Shown here one piece after another: positions 8,936 through 18,098 of a stretch of DNA of 64,000 nt. Made by a program: the position numbers and the translations under genes. The stretch's first letter is position 1. The number at the start of each line of letters is the position of its first letter. Source of the DNA: Hyphomicrobiales bacterium (lineage in GTDB: Bacteria; Pseudomonadota; Alphaproteobacteria; Rhizobiales; Rhizobiaceae); NCBI GenBank assembly GCA_900466875.1, contig UBNQ01000020.1, positions 302,899 to 366,898 of the forward strand, in the 5' to 3' direction. The notes under the pieces were generated by a model. The model ran no database searches and had not been told where the DNA came from. It saw only the letters and a list, made by a program, of their open reading frames with translations.

Positions 8936-10084
8936 ATGAAGCCTCGCCGCATCGTCATCATCAGCGACTTCCAGGACGGGGAATGGAGTGAACACAACAT
9001 TCCCTCCGTCGAAGCTTATCGGGACCAGTGGCTGGGTGGTTTGCGAGGTCATTCTCCGGCGGCAGCTAAGGAGGCCGGGATCATCGAAGTCGATGGCGGG
9101 TATCTAGAACGACTACCCTTGGCTGCGCTCAAAGATCGGCTTGTCGACTGCGCCGAAATCTGGACGTTCTGGCGTGGCGAGGCGCCACCATCTGACTGGA
9201 CGGCAGGCAGCCCGTTTCTCACGCGCCGCGCGTTCCGCATGAACGGACCGGAAGTCCCGTTCGCATCGAACGACATGCTGGGACATATCGCCGCCTTTGG
9301 GGCGCCCGACATTTTATGCGTTTGGGGCCTCGGCGTCTGCGAAGATATTCTTCTAACCTGCCGAGACAGTTTCAAGATCTACAATTCCATCGATGCCCCG
9401 GCGCTACGGGTGCCGACCGAGGTCAGCCGTCATTTCGATCTCGTTCTAACCGGCGCCGAATGGCAATCGGACGCGGTGAAAGCACGTCATCCGGATATGC
9501 GGACCGAAGTCATGCCGATCGGTCCAGAATTTGCTTCCGAGGTGACATTTTATCCGCTGGACATCCCCAAGACGCATGACGTGATCTACGTGGCAGCCGC
9601 GCAGGCCTATAAACGTCACGATATCCTGTTCGACGCGCTTGCAAGGTTGCCAAAGTCGCTGCGGACGCTGTGCGTATCCGGCTACGGCGAACTGGTTCCC
9701 GAACTGCGTAATCAAGCCGAGCGGCTGGGCATCGATGTCGAATTCGTCGGGCCCCCAGGCGTTCCGTTCGACGAGGTCAATCGGCTGATGAACCAGGCAA
9801 GGATTGGCGTCGTCTGCGGCGTGGACGACGGGGCACCGGCAATCCTGACGGAATACATGCTGGCGGGCATTCCGGTTCTCGCCAATAGCGAGCTCAGTTG
9901 CGGGTTGCAATATATCAAAGCCGAAACCGGCCGCACGGCATCCGCCGCAGACTTTCATGAAGGCATCCTCGATCTGCTCGAACGAGCGGAAACTCTGCGG
10001 CCTCGCAACGCTGTCCTGGCGAACTGGACCTGGCCCCATAGCATTCGCCAACTCAAGCATCTCATCGACAACACCAAAAATTGA
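8936..10084 (+). CDS. Glycosyltransferase, GT-B fold (family 4-like)
   Basis: A 382-residue cytosolic glycosyltransferase. The C-terminal half carries GT4-like features: VIYVAAAQAYKRHDILFDAL near residue 205, a VEFVGPPGVPFDEV segment and ILTEYMLAGIPVLANS near 315, the usual donor-binding region with its Glu. The N-terminal half is less conserved and begins IIISDFQDGEWSEHN-like rather than with a classic GT4 start. I chose the ATG at 8936 because AGGAA lies five bases upstream; a longer frame from 8897 would start inside the promoter. It is the first gene of a four-gene cluster on the plus strand. Donor and acceptor cannot be read from sequence. Confidence 0.85.
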   Translation: MKPRRIVIISDFQDGEWSEHNIPSVEAYRDQWLGGLRGHSPAAAKEAGIIEVDGGYLERLPLAALKDRLVDCAEIWTFWRGEAPPSDWTAGSPFLTRRAFRMNGPEVPFASNDMLGHIAAFGAPDILCVWGLGVCEDILLTCRDSFKIYNSIDAPALRVPTEVSRHFDLVLTGAEWQSDAVKARHPDMRTEVMPIGPEFASEVTFYPLDIPKTHDVIYVAAAQAYKRHDILFDALARLPKSLRTLCVSGYGELVPELRNQAERLGIDVEFVGPPGVPFDEVNRLMNQARIGVVCGVDDGAPAILTEYMLAGIPVLANSELSCGLQYIKAETGRTASAADFHEGILDLLERAETLRPRNAVLANWTWPHSIRQLKHLIDNTKN

Positions 10085-10153
10085 TTTCTGCCGCAGCCGC
10101 AGGAACTTTCGCAGCAAAATTCCGTTCGGGTTGGTCTTGTCGCGAGGTGTTTG

Positions 10154-12502
10154 ATGGACGTGTTGAATTCCTTATTGCAGTCGACTGAACCCGGCTCTTC
10201 TCAGCAAGCTCCCCTTATCTGTTTTTCCCACCTGCGATGGGATTTCGTGCTACAGAGACCGCAGCATCTGATGCAACGGTTTTCCCACCACCGGCAGGTC
10301 TTCTTCTTTGAGGAATTCATCCCGACCGACCACCACCTCGCCTACCTGGAAATCCACCCTTTCGAGGGGACAAGCGTCAAAGCCATCCGGCCGCGTGTAC
10401 CGCACTGGTGGAGCGAGGCCGAACGCGAAAGGGCGCTCGGCAGGCTGCTCGACGACCTGATAAAGCTAAACGGCGAACATCGCCCAGTTTTATGGTTCTA
10501 CACGCCGATGATGTTCACCTTCGCGCGCCATGTAGATGCGGCAGCAGTGATATATGACTGTATGGACGAATTGGCCAATTTCAGGTTTGCGCCGCCCCGT
10601 CTGAGGGAAACGGAAGATGCGCTGATCGCGCGCGCCGATGCCATATTCACCGGTGGTTTCAGTCTCTACGAGGCGAAAAAGCATCGGCATGATAACATCC
10701 ATGCCTTTCCGTCGAGCGTCGACGCACATCATTTCCGGAAAGCCCGTGACATTCAGGCCGACCCGCCGGATCAGGCCGCCATCCCGCATCCGCGTCTCGG
10801 CTACTACGGGGTTATCGACGAACGACTCGATCTTGACCTGATCCGTGTGACGGCAGCAGCGTGCCCGGATTTCTCGTTCGTGTTCCTTGGCCCGGTGGTC
10901 AAGATTTCGCCTGCGGATCTGCCACAGGCGGCGAACATTCACTATCTCGGGCAGAAGCTATATGCGGACCTTCCCGCCTACCTGTCGGGCTGGCAGGCAG
11001 CGATCATGCCGTTTGCGCTGAACGAGGCAACCCGATTCATCAGTCCAACCAAGACACCTGAATATTTGGCCGCAGGCCGGCCGGTGGTTAGCACCAGAAT
11101 TACAGACGTGGTGCGTACCTATGGTGACGTTGCCGGTGTGTTCCTGGCCGATGGTTCTGAACAGTTCGCGCAGGCCTGCGACGCAGCGATAGCGCTTTCA
11201 CGTTCAGGCGGCATATGGATTTCGGAGGTGGACGAGATCCTGTCTCGCTCCTCCTGGGATGCCACCTTCAGCTCCATGTCGAATCTTGTGGAACAGGCGG
11301 CGGCGCGATCCGACATTTCCGTTGTCTCAAGGGAAGCGTCTTTTTCGTTCCACCGCCGCGGGCTTCGCCGATCTTACGACTACCTGATCGTGGGGGCCGG
11401 ATTTGCCGGATCGGTGATGGCGGAACGCCTCGCGTCCGACGGCCATTCGGTCCTCATCTGCGATCGAAGGCCGCATATCGCCGGAAATGCCTATGACCAT
11501 CGCGATGAGGCCGGCATCCTCGTACACAAATACGGTCCGCATATCTTTCACACCAACAGCGAGGATGTGTTCGCCTATCTTTCTCGTTTCACCGCTTGGC
11601 GAGACTACGAACACAGGGTGCTGGCGCAGGTCGGAGATCTGAGGCTTCCTATTCCCATCAACCGAACCACGCTGAACGGACTCTTTGGTCTTGATCTGGC
11701 AGACGAGGTCGAGGCCGCGGAATTTCTGGCAAGTCGCGCCGACCCCTGCGACCCGATCTGCACTTCGCGTGACGTGGTCGTGTCGCAAATTGGCACAGAG
11801 CTCTACCGGACGTTCTTTGAGGGCTATACGCGCAAGCAGTGGGGGCTCGATCCGTCTGAACTCGATCGCTCCGTGACCGCACGGGTTCCAACCCGCACCA
11901 GCGACGACGACCGCTATTTCCTCGACACGTTCCAGGCAATGCCACGTGACGGCTATACACGTATGTTCGAGCGAATACTCGATCATAAGAACATTACGGT
12001 CATGCTCGAAACAGATTACGCTGAACTGCGCCGAGACGGCCTTGCGAAACACACGATTTTCACGGGTCCGATCGACGAATACTTCGATTTCCGCTTCGGG
12101 CGCCTGCCCTATCGCAGCCTCGAATTTCGCCATGAAACCCGTGACGTGCGACGACTGTTGCCCGTCGGCGTGATCAACTATCCGTCCGAAGACGTGGCCT
12201 ATACCCGCATCACTGAATACAAGCACCTGACCGGTCAGGTGCATCCGAAAACAAGCATCAGCTACGAGTTCGCTTGCGCCGAGGGCGACCCCTATTATCC
12301 GATCCCCAGACCCGAAAACCAAGCGCTCTACCGGCAATACGAGGCCCTGGCCCGGGAGCAGGACGACGTGACATTCGTGGGGAGGCTTGGTACCTACAAA
12401 TACTACAACATGGATCAGGTTGTTGGACAGGCCCTAGCGACCCACCGGCGACTGCGGACGCGGCTGGGAACTGGCGTTGGGGTCGATGCTCAGCTTGACT
12501 AG
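10154..12502 (+). CDS. Fusion: glycosyltransferase + UDP-galactopyranose mutase
   Basis: A 782-residue bifunctional protein. Residues 1-390 are a GT-B glycosyltransferase (FSHLRWDFVLQRPQHLMQRF near 24-43, a donor-site segment FISPTKTPEYLAAGRPVVST near 295-314). Residues 405-765 are UDP-galactopyranose mutase, with the FAD Rossmann motif YDYLIVGAGFAGS at about 408-420, KYGPHIFHT near 459-467 and the C-terminal GRLGTYKYYNMDQVVGQAL. The mutase converts UDP-galactopyranose to UDP-galactofuranose, so the fused transferase may use UDP-Galf directly. This coupling is inferred. GAGGTG precedes the ATG by five bases. It follows the first transferase by 69 bases and overlaps the next gene by 17 bases. 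Confidence 0.9.
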   Translation: MDVLNSLLQSTEPGSSQQAPLICFSHLRWDFVLQRPQHLMQRFSHHRQVFFFEEFIPTDHHLAYLEIHPFEGTSVKAIRPRVPHWWSEAERERALGRLLDDLIKLNGEHRPVLWFYTPMMFTFARHVDAAAVIYDCMDELANFRFAPPRLRETEDALIARADAIFTGGFSLYEAKKHRHDNIHAFPSSVDAHHFRKARDIQADPPDQAAIPHPRLGYYGVIDERLDLDLIRVTAAACPDFSFVFLGPVVKISPADLPQAANIHYLGQKLYADLPAYLSGWQAAIMPFALNEATRFISPTKTPEYLAAGRPVVSTRITDVVRTYGDVAGVFLADGSEQFAQACDAAIALSRSGGIWISEVDEILSRSSWDATFSSMSNLVEQAAARSDISVVSREASFSFHRRGLRRSYDYLIVGAGFAGSVMAERLASDGHSVLICDRRPHIAGNAYDHRDEAGILVHKYGPHIFHTNSEDVFAYLSRFTAWRDYEHRVLAQVGDLRLPIPINRTTLNGLFGLDLADEVEAAEFLASRADPCDPICTSRDVVVSQIGTELYRTFFEGYTRKQWGLDPSELDRSVTARVPTRTSDDDRYFLDTFQAMPRDGYTRMFERILDHKNITVMLETDYAELRRDGLAKHTIFTGPIDEYFDFRFGRLPYRSLEFRHETRDVRRLLPVGVINYPSEDVAYTRITEYKHLTGQVHPKTSISYEFACAEGDPYYPIPRPENQALYRQYEALAREQDDVTFVGRLGTYKYYNMDQVVGQALATHRRLRTRLGTGVGVDAQLD

Positions 12503-15500
12503 GAAAGCGCAAATCGTTCTGGCGACAGACAGTCTCGATCCGTCCGGGATGGGCGAGCACATGCTCGCACTGGCGCGTGGCTGCGCTTCAGAATGGGATG
12601 TTACGATTGCCCTGCTCGGGGAAGACCGCAACGGTGTTCTGCCCCGTGCCGCGCGTTTCGGCATAAAGATTCGGCTTGCTCACAACCATGAGGATTTCGC
12701 CGACTGGCTTTCCCAGGCCGACACCGATCTTTTGCATGTCCATGCAGGAATAGGCTGGGAGGGGCTCGAGCTCACTGCTATCGGCACGGCGCAAGGCATT
12801 CCGGTCATCCGCACCGAACACCTGCCCTATCTCCTGACCGATAGCCGGCAAAGGGAGAGCTACCGTCTCCATGCATGCGACGTTTCCCACCATATCGTCG
12901 TTTCGGATGCTTCAAGGCACAGTTACAGCTCCCACATCGCAGCGGATCGGCTGTCGGTGATCCGCAATGGCATCTATGCGCGTCAGCCGACCGCGGCATC
13001 GACGAGCCTCAGACAAGATCTGGCACTCGACAACGCGACTATCCTGCTGACCGTAGCTCGCCTGACCGCGCAAAAGGATCATGCGACCCTGATACGTGCC
13101 CTGCCGCATATTTTGACGCGACATCCAACCACTGTCCTGCTGCTGGCAGGATCGGGCGAGGAACGGGAGAACCTGACGGCACTCGCCGAAGATCTGGGCC
13201 TGGCCGCACATGTCCGTTTTCTTGGCCAGCGCACAGATATCGCCGATCTTTTCGAAGTGAGCGATCTATTCGTGCTGCCGTCGCTGTTCGAGGGACTGCC
13301 GCTGGCCGTGCTGGAGGCGATGTCGCTCGGCACGCCTGTGGTCGCGACGCGCATCGGCGGTACACTCGAGGCGCTCGGCGAAGATCATCCCTACTTCGCG
13401 GTGCCCGGCGACGCTAATTCGCTTGCCGACACTATTCTGCTGGCGCTTGCCGATCCGGGCCGGCTGGCTGCCGTCGGCGCAGCCGCAGGCGAGCGCTTCC
13501 GACAGCACTTTTCTGCGGATCGGATGGCGGCGGAAACCGGGGCGATCTACAGCCGCTATGTAGAAAAATCAGGCCCAATGCAAAAGGATCTCTCCATGCA
13601 AAAGACTCGTCTGGCCTTCATCGGCGTCGGCGGCATCGCGCAACGGCACCTCGACATCATTGCCGGCTTCGACGACGTTGAACTGGTCGGCTTCGCGGAT
13701 CCTGATCTTGGGCGGGCGGATGCGGCGGCGATGCGGTTTGGAGCAAAGGCCTTCGGGCATTATCCGGAGATGCTGGATGCGGTCCGCCCGGACGCCGTGT
13801 ATGTCTGCGTGCCGCCGTTCGCCCATGGCGAGCCCGAACGCGATCTCGTCGCGCGTGGCATTCCGTTCTTCGTCGAAAAGCCGGTGGCGCTGGATCTTGC
13901 GACCGCAGAAGAAATCTCAGCAGCCGTCACCGCCCGCGGCTTGATCACGGGTGTCGGCTATCACTGGCGATATCTCGACATTGTCGATGAAGCGCGGGCG
14001 ATGTTGGCCGACAATCCCGCCCAGCTTCTGTCCGGTTACTGGCTGGATTCGACTCCGCCGCCGCAATGGTGGTGGAAGGAAGACAAGTCGGGCGGACAGA
14101 TGGTCGAGCAGACAACCCATCTTCTCGATCTCGTGCGGTTCCTCGTGGGCGAAGTGACCGAAGTCTACGGGCGCGCCGGTCATCGCGACCGGCCGGACTT
14201 TCCCGGTCTCGACGTGCCGACGGTGACGACCGCCAACCTCACGTTCGAAACCGGCGTCGTCGCCAACATCGCGTCGACCTGCCTGCTCGGCTGGAACCAT
14301 CGCGTCGGCCTTCATATCTTTGCCGACCGGCTGGCGATCGAGCTGACCGACCGGGAGATAATGGTCGATGTCGGGCGCGGACGTCCGGTCCGCGGCGCAG
14401 ATGGCGACCCGGTCTGGCGCGAAGACCGCGATTTCATCGACGCGGTGCGCGGCGGCGAAAACCGCATCCGCTGCCCCTATGCCGAGGCTCTGGCGACGCA
14501 TCGGCTTGCGCTTGCCGTTATGTCCTCCGCGAAATCGGGCCAAGCCATCAGGCTCGATCCGCCGCACACGCGCCGGCCGGAACCGGCTCCGCTGCAAGTC
14601 CAGCCCCGGCCGGAAGTGTCGCCGCCCGGACTAGCGCCCGGTCATCGCAAGATTCGCTCGCTCGGCGTCGAGGCGCCGGGCCGCCCGTATTTCTTCGAAT
14701 ACGAGGAAGGGCCGCCCGGCGACGGGCAAGTCCGTCTCGACACGCTCTATACCGGTCTTTCAGCCGGTACCGAACTGACCTTTCTCAAAAACACCAATCC
14801 CTATTTCCGATCCCGTTTCGATGGCGAGCGCGGCGCCTTCATCGACAACGAGCCGGACCTGCATTATCCCGTGCCGTTTCTCGGCTATATGGAAGTAGCG
14901 CGCGTTTCGGAATCGCGTGCGCACGGCTTTTCCGAAGGGGATGTGGTCGCCACGACCTATGCCCATAAGTCCGGGCACACCGCCAACCCGTTCCATGACC
15001 TGCTAGTGCCGATGCCGACGGATGTGGATCCGCTGCTCGGCGTGCTTGTCGCGCAGATGGGCCCGATCTGCGCCAACGGCATCCTGCATGCTGATGCAGA
15101 GGCTTTCGGCGCGCAGGTGCCTTTCCTCGGCGCGGGCGTGAAAGACCGTCCTGTCATCGTCATCGGCGGTGGCACGGTGGGGCTGATGACGGCGCTGTTC
15201 GCGCGGGCGCTCGGTGCGTCGGACGTCGTCGTGACTGACCCATCCGAGTTCCGCCGCGGCAAGGCGGAGGCGATGGGGCTGACGGCGATGACGGAGGATC
15301 AGGCCTGGCAACATGCCAAGGCGCGCTGGCATGACGGTGCGTTGGGCCGCGGCGCCGACCTAGTGTTCCAGACCCGGGCGCAGTCAGCGAGCCTGCATAC
15401 CGCACTGAAGGCCTTAAGACCACAGGGAACAGTCATCGACCTCGCCTTCTACCAGGGCGGTGCCGACGCCTTGCGGCTGGGCGAGGAATTCCACCATAAC

Positions 15501-15734
15501 GGGCTCAATATCCGCTGCGCTCAGATCAATCGCGTGCCACGCGGGTTGGCCACTCTGTGGAACCGCAGACGGCTGGCGCTTGCTACCGTCGATCTTCTCA
15601 GGAAGGAGGGCAATACGATCCGCGAGCACGTGATCACCCATGTCATCCCGATGAATGACGCGCCGACCTTCCTGACCGATCTCATCGAAAACCGGCCAGA
15701 CTTCCTGCAGGTCGTTTTCAAGGTTGGCGAATGA
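12486..15734 (+). CDS. Fusion: glycosyltransferase + Gfo/Idh/MocA oxidoreductase + medium-chain dehydrogenase
   Basis: A 1082-residue, three-part protein. Residues 1-360 are a GT4 glycosyltransferase (ARLTAQKDHATLIRAL near 191-206; SLFEGLPLAVLEAMSLGTPV near 266-285). Residues 372-690 are a Gfo/Idh/MocA oxidoreductase, with AFIGVGGIAQRH near 377-388 and EKPVALD near 464-470. Residues 720-1080 resemble a zinc-alcohol-dehydrogenase-type medium-chain reductase, with VIVIGGGTVGLMTALFARAL near 890-909, but I see no GHE catalytic zinc motif. The two oxidoreductases resemble so-called bi-domain oxidoreductases, usually in the opposite order. An ATG at 13596 with AAAGGA upstream could also give a separate oxidoreductase product. 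The start overlaps the previous gene; the stop overlaps the next (ATGA). Confidence 0.85.
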   Translation: MLSLTRKAQIVLATDSLDPSGMGEHMLALARGCASEWDVTIALLGEDRNGVLPRAARFGIKIRLAHNHEDFADWLSQADTDLLHVHAGIGWEGLELTAIGTAQGIPVIRTEHLPYLLTDSRQRESYRLHACDVSHHIVVSDASRHSYSSHIAADRLSVIRNGIYARQPTAASTSLRQDLALDNATILLTVARLTAQKDHATLIRALPHILTRHPTTVLLLAGSGEERENLTALAEDLGLAAHVRFLGQRTDIADLFEVSDLFVLPSLFEGLPLAVLEAMSLGTPVVATRIGGTLEALGEDHPYFAVPGDANSLADTILLALADPGRLAAVGAAAGERFRQHFSADRMAAETGAIYSRYVEKSGPMQKDLSMQKTRLAFIGVGGIAQRHLDIIAGFDDVELVGFADPDLGRADAAAMRFGAKAFGHYPEMLDAVRPDAVYVCVPPFAHGEPERDLVARGIPFFVEKPVALDLATAEEISAAVTARGLITGVGYHWRYLDIVDEARAMLADNPAQLLSGYWLDSTPPPQWWWKEDKSGGQMVEQTTHLLDLVRFLVGEVTEVYGRAGHRDRPDFPGLDVPTVTTANLTFETGVVANIASTCLLGWNHRVGLHIFADRLAIELTDREIMVDVGRGRPVRGADGDPVWREDRDFIDAVRGGENRIRCPYAEALATHRLALAVMSSAKSGQAIRLDPPHTRRPEPAPLQVQPRPEVSPPGLAPGHRKIRSLGVEAPGRPYFFEYEEGPPGDGQVRLDTLYTGLSAGTELTFLKNTNPYFRSRFDGERGAFIDNEPDLHYPVPFLGYMEVARVSESRAHGFSEGDVVATTYAHKSGHTANPFHDLLVPMPTDVDPLLGVLVAQMGPICANGILHADAEAFGAQVPFLGAGVKDRPVIVIGGGTVGLMTALFARALGASDVVVTDPSEFRRGKAEAMGLTAMTEDQAWQHAKARWHDGALGRGADLVFQTRAQSASLHTALKALRPQGTVIDLAFYQGGADALRLGEEFHHNGLNIRCAQINRVPRGLATLWNRRRLALATVDLLRKEGNTIREHVITHVIPMNDAPTFLTDLIENRPDFLQVVFKVGE

Positions 15735-17980
15735 CAAAGGAAACGCCACCGATTCGCATCCTGTTCGTATTCGCCTGGCTGGTGGTCGGCGGCGAGGAAA
15801 CGGAAGTGCGGCTGCTGGCGGGAAACCTCGACCCGCAGCGTTACCGCATCGATGTTGTCGCCTGCTTTCGAAAGCCCGGCATGCCGGAGCAGACCCACGA
15901 ACAACTCGCAGCGCTCGGCGTCGATGTCGATACGACGCCCTATGAGCTGTCATTCGAGGATACGGTCGGCTACCTGGCCAACAAGATTCCCGGTTACGAC
16001 GTCGTGGTGTCCTGCCAGAACGTCGCCGACATCTATCCGGCGCTGGAGCGTCTGCACCTGCGCGCCCCGCTGATCGAACATGGCGGCCTCGTTTCGGAGG
16101 CGCTCGCCGGACCGAAGCATTTGACGAGCCGTTATGTCGGTGTCTGCCGTTCAATCCGGGACGCCGCAGCGTCCCGCATGCCGGAGCGCGAGCATCACGC
16201 GGTCGAGATCCCGTCCATGGTCGATCTGGCGAGTTTCGATCCGTCGCTGCGCGAGGCGACGAGGCGGGAGCTGGACATCACGGGCGACCAGACGTTGATA
16301 GGCTGGGTCGGCCGGCTCGACCCCAAGAAGAATGTCGAGGACTTCATCGAGGCGGCCGCCCTCGTCGCCCTGCGCGACAGCCGGGCCCGTTTCGTGATCG
16401 TCGGCGGTCACGACGCCTTCATGCCGGATTATGCCGACCGCCTGAATGCGCTCGCACAGCAGCGCGGACTGGCAGGAAAACTGCAGTTTCTAGGAGATCG
16501 AAAAGATGTTCCTGCCCTTTTGTCGGCCTTCGACATCTTCGTCTGGCTGTCGCGTGGTGAAGGCATGCCGCATGTAATCGCCGAGGCCGGCGCCGCATCA
16601 CTCCCGGTCATCGCGACGCCCGACAACGGCGCTCTGCAGCAGATCGAAGACGGGATCTCCGGTGTTTTCGTTCCCTACGGCGACCCGGAAGCCGTGGCGA
16701 AAAGCATTTGCAGACTGATCGATGCGCCGGCGCTTCGACGCTCGTTGGGCGATACGCTGCGGCGAACTGTAGCGAAACGCTATGCCGCAGAAGCCGTGAT
16801 TCCGCAGTGGGAGAGGCTATTTTCCGATGTGCTTGCAGAAAGGCAGGCGTCCGGACCGACCGGCTTGTTTCAATCCTTCCTGCAGGGCGGCTTTGAATGC
16901 TCGACCCACCGACTTCGCCGCCGCGAGGGCGAGGACACTGGCCGCCGCCTCGACATGATCGCCGCCATCGGCCACGATCATAATGCCGAGCAAGACTATC
17001 GCCAGCTGACAGAGATTGGCATCCGCACTGTCCGGGATGGCTTCCGTTGGCACCTGATCGATCGTGCCTGCGGCTACGATTGGTCGAGCATAAGGCCGAT
17101 GCTAGGGGCGGCGCGCACAACCGGTACGCAGGTGATTTGGGATCTACTGCACTATGGGTGGCCTGACGATCTGGACATTTGGTCGCCGGGGTTCGTAGAC
17201 CGTTTTGCGCGGTTTGCGGGCGAATGCGCCAAGATAGTTCGAGAGGAAAGCGACGCGGTGCCCTTCTATAGCCCCGTAAACGAGATTTCCTTCTTTTCGT
17301 GGGGCGGCGGGGATGTCGGCTATCTTAATCCATTCGCGATTGGTCGTGGCTTCGAGCTGAAAGTCCAACTTGCGCGCGCCGCAATTGCAGCGATGGAGGC
17401 GATTCTTGCCGTGGACGGACGCGCCCGGTTCGTCCATTGCGACCCTGTGATCAACGTCGTCGCCGACCCTTCCCGGCCATTTGAGCGCAGTGTGGCCGAA
17501 GGTCACCGGCAGTCACAATTTCAGGGATGGGACTTGATTTCGGGCCGGATTTGGCCGCAAATCGGCGGCCGGGAGCACTATCTCGATATTATTGGCGTCA
17601 ATTACTACTTCAACAACCAGTGGGTCCATGGCGGTCCGCCGATCGACATTGATCACTCTCTTTACAAGCCATTCGGCAAAATCCTGATCGAGACTTATGC
17701 GCGCTATGGCAAACCTCTGCTGATCGCCGAGACCGGGATCGAGGACGACCGACGAGCAGCATGGTTTCGTTATGTTTATTCACAAGCGCACGACGCCATG
17801 CGCGCTGGGGTCCCTTTGGAAGGACTTTGTCTCTATCCAATCGTCAATCACCCTGGCTGGGACGATGATCGCATGTGTCACAATGGCGTGCTGTCTGCAG
17901 ATGTCACCGCCGGACGGCGAAAAGTGAACTCGGCATTGGCTTCCACAATAATATCCAACGTTCACAAGATGAATGCATAG
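15731..17980 (+). CDS. Fusion: glycosyltransferase + clan GH-A glycoside hydrolase
   Basis: A 749-residue protein. Residues 1-375 form a GT4-type glycosyltransferase (IGWVGRLDPKKNVEDFIEAA near 190-209; SRGEGMPHVIAEAGAASLPV near 274-293). Residues 385-740 form a TIM-barrel glycosidase of clan GH-A resembling family 1 enzymes: YSPVNEISFF with candidate acid/base Glu518, and PLLIAETGIED with candidate nucleophile Glu667. There is no signal peptide, so both act in the cytosol. A glycosidase joined to a transferase could trim or transglycosylate the same product; that is inference. The ATGA overlap with the previous gene implies coupled translation. The last two thirds of the glycosidase look complete. 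Confidence 0.87.
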   Translation: MTKETPPIRILFVFAWLVVGGEETEVRLLAGNLDPQRYRIDVVACFRKPGMPEQTHEQLAALGVDVDTTPYELSFEDTVGYLANKIPGYDVVVSCQNVADIYPALERLHLRAPLIEHGGLVSEALAGPKHLTSRYVGVCRSIRDAAASRMPEREHHAVEIPSMVDLASFDPSLREATRRELDITGDQTLIGWVGRLDPKKNVEDFIEAAALVALRDSRARFVIVGGHDAFMPDYADRLNALAQQRGLAGKLQFLGDRKDVPALLSAFDIFVWLSRGEGMPHVIAEAGAASLPVIATPDNGALQQIEDGISGVFVPYGDPEAVAKSICRLIDAPALRRSLGDTLRRTVAKRYAAEAVIPQWERLFSDVLAERQASGPTGLFQSFLQGGFECSTHRLRRREGEDTGRRLDMIAAIGHDHNAEQDYRQLTEIGIRTVRDGFRWHLIDRACGYDWSSIRPMLGAARTTGTQVIWDLLHYGWPDDLDIWSPGFVDRFARFAGECAKIVREESDAVPFYSPVNEISFFSWGGGDVGYLNPFAIGRGFELKVQLARAAIAAMEAILAVDGRARFVHCDPVINVVADPSRPFERSVAEGHRQSQFQGWDLISGRIWPQIGGREHYLDIIGVNYYFNNQWVHGGPPIDIDHSLYKPFGKILIETYARYGKPLLIAETGIEDDRRAAWFRYVYSQAHDAMRAGVPLEGLCLYPIVNHPGWDDDRMCHNGVLSADVTAGRRKVNSALASTIISNVHKMNA

Positions 17981-18098
17981 GTGAACGATGGACGAACGCT
18001 ATTCCAACGCGTGGAATTACACCTGCCTCTCCGCTCTCAATGCCTAGACCATAAGATTTAACGATCCGCAGATTTCCGTTGACGACGTGATGCGGTGA

